NCBI GenBank assembly: GCA_045631075.1
Contig: JAZQUC010000223.1
Location: 1 to 20,128 of the forward strand
Direction of reading: 5' to 3'
Source: Fimenecus sp045631075
GTDB taxonomy: Bacteria; Bacillota; Clostridia; Oscillospirales; Acutalibacteraceae
DNA length: 20,128 nt
Made by a program: the position numbers and the translations under genes. Each line of letters opens with the position of its first letter. Positions within the stretch are counted from its first letter, which is position 1. The notes under the pieces were generated by a model that made no database searches, was not told the DNA's origin, and saw nothing but the letters and a program-made list of their open reading frames with translations. Positions 19,614 through 20,128 of the stretch are shown here, one piece after another.

Positions 19614-19829
19614 TTATAATTTTATTATTTCGCCTATACCGTTATAAATACACTTTATAACAATACCGGCGTTTTTTAACTGGTTTACTTTTTCATTCAG
19701 GGCGTCGACTCCTTCAACGGTTGCCCAACGTGCGCGGCGGTTGCTGTTCTGGCTGAATGGCCTTTTGTAATAATTGATGGGTCCTTCATAAAAAATGTCG
19801 TAAATGTTTTTTGCGTTGTAGTTTTTCAT
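19614..19829 (-). CDS. Small basic protein, first gene of the leftward operon (71 aa)
   Basis: A 71-residue protein with a polar N-terminus (NAKNIYDIFYEGPINYYKRP), an Arg-rich turn (RRARWATVEGVDALNEKV) and a terminal strand (GIVIKCIYNGIGEIIKL). GAAGGT (complement of 19839-19844) lies nine bases upstream of the ATG. It is the first gene after the operator-covered promoter, so it should be made early when repression is lifted. No helix-turn-helix is seen and no family is recognised. Confidence 0.6.
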   Translation of the reverse strand: MKNYNAKNIYDIFYEGPINYYKRPFSQNSNRRARWATVEGVDALNEKVNQLKNAGIVIKCIYNGIGEIIKL

Positions 19830-19861
19830 AATTTTAATACCTTCTTTTTTTTTATTTTTTA

Positions 19862-19948
19862 TACGGATATATCCGTTACATTTATTATTATACGGATATT
19901 TTCGTATAAGTCAAGCATTTTTTTATTTTTTTACGGATTTTTTCGTAA
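19862..19948 (-). promoter_or_regulatory. Leftward promoter covered by three TACGGATAT-type operators
   Basis: On the minus strand, TTGACT (complement of 19909-19914) and TATAAT (complement of 19887-19892) are separated by 16 bases. Three 14-base inverted repeats surround it: a perfect ACGGATATATCCGT at 19863-19876 (downstream of the -10), ACGGATATTTTCGT at 19892-19905 (in the spacer), and ACGGATTTTTTCGT at 19933-19946 (upstream of the -35). Their centres are 29 and 41 bases apart. A dimeric repressor unlike the one at the left-end switch should control the leftward operon. Confidence 0.75.
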
Positions 19949-20060
19949 AAAATTTTTGTGTTTTATTTCAAGAGAAAAAACACACAAAAATGTAATAGCA
20001 TAATATAAAATATTTATATATTAATTATTACATTATATATAAAAGAAAAATGCGCTTTTT
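19949..20060. other. Very AT-rich non-coding region with weak inverted repeats
   Basis: TTTTTGTGTTTT (19953-19964) faces AAAACACACAAAAA (19977-19990), forming an A/T-heavy hairpin. AATGTAATA (19989-19997) faces TATTACATT (20026-20034). No coding frame with a ribosome binding site is seen on either strand. It probably belongs to the regulatory region upstream of the leftward promoter. Confidence 0.4.
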
Positions 20061-20128
20061 TAACACCGTCAGGGTGACCCCGGAGGGCTAACACCGTCAG
20101 GGTGACCCCGGAGGGCTAACACCGTCAG
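20061..20128. repeat. GC-rich 28-bp tandem repeat running off the right edge
   Basis: A 28-base unit beginning TAACACCGTCAGGGTGACCC occurs at 20061-20088 and 20089-20116, both copies identical. A third copy begins at 20117 and is cut after 12 bases. About two thirds of the unit is G or C, in sharp contrast to the AT-rich DNA just before it. Each unit contains small inverted repeats (GTCA-GGG-TGAC). The period is not a multiple of three, and the frames contain stops, so it is not coding. There are no spacers, so it is not a CRISPR array. Confidence 0.85.

Noticed and set aside
20061..20128. CRISPR array at the right edge
   Set aside because: The 28-base units are directly adjacent with no spacers, and no cas genes are present.
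1..20128. tRNA, rRNA or riboswitch genes
   Set aside because: I saw no tRNA-like cloverleaf with a conserved T-arm, no rRNA segments and no known riboswitch pattern. A covariance-model search would settle this.

Overview
The window is AT-rich, with strong AGGAGG-type ribosome binding sites, occasional GTG and TTG starts, and many tightly packed small genes that overlap at ATGA junctions. This fits the early/replication region of a temperate tailed phage or prophage of a low-GC Firmicute, most likely a gut Clostridia host. The host assignment is inference from gene families and style. No integrase, large terminase, portal, capsid, tail or lysis gene is visible.

Layout. (1) 1-445 holds a divergent regulatory switch. 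A leftward promoter serves a gene running off the left edge (probably the main repressor). A rightward promoter with an operator in its spacer serves a small Cro/XRE-type protein. Related palindromes (TCGA-N5-TCGA) recur at 413-425 and 1654-1670. (2) 445-4266 holds a recombination/replication module: a DUF3799 PD-(D/E)XK exonuclease, a Sak4-like ATPase, a tiny membrane peptide, a DUF669 SSB-like protein and a DEAH helicase. (3) 4285-9238 holds a DNA/nucleotide-modification-flavoured stretch: a C5-cytosine methyltransferase, a frameshifted remnant resembling its recognition-domain repeats, a PAPS-reductase-like protein, a VRR-NUC nuclease, a diverged ThyX-like protein, DUF3310 and a two-part zinc protein. 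(4) 9246-14667 is a mosaic of small accessory genes, including an HNH homing endonuclease, YopX, zinc ribbons, coiled coils and a metallophosphatase. Its gene junctions are repetitive and include a 28-bp direct repeat with a truncated second YopX start. (5) 14660-17787 holds a large primase/D5-type helicase, an intergenic cluster of CTGTCATA iterons, and a gp3-like terminase small subunit. (6) 17786-18484 is non-coding and highly structured: nine copies of a degenerate repeat in both orientations, a perfect consensus promoter, nested hairpins, short tandem repeats and a bidirectional terminator. (7) 18485-19829 is a leftward operon of five small proteins driven by a promoter covered with a second, unrelated operator family. 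(8) 20061-20128 is a GC-rich 28-bp tandem repeat running off the right edge.

How it works together (inference). The switch controls an early operon that recombines, unwinds, coats and primes DNA. The primase-helicase probably acts with one of the two repeat clusters next to it as an origin. The cluster touching the terminase small subunit gene could instead be a packaging site. The most unusual parts are the 17786-18104 repeat array with its promoter, the methyltransferase/PAPS-reductase/ThyX-like group, and the modular gene junctions.
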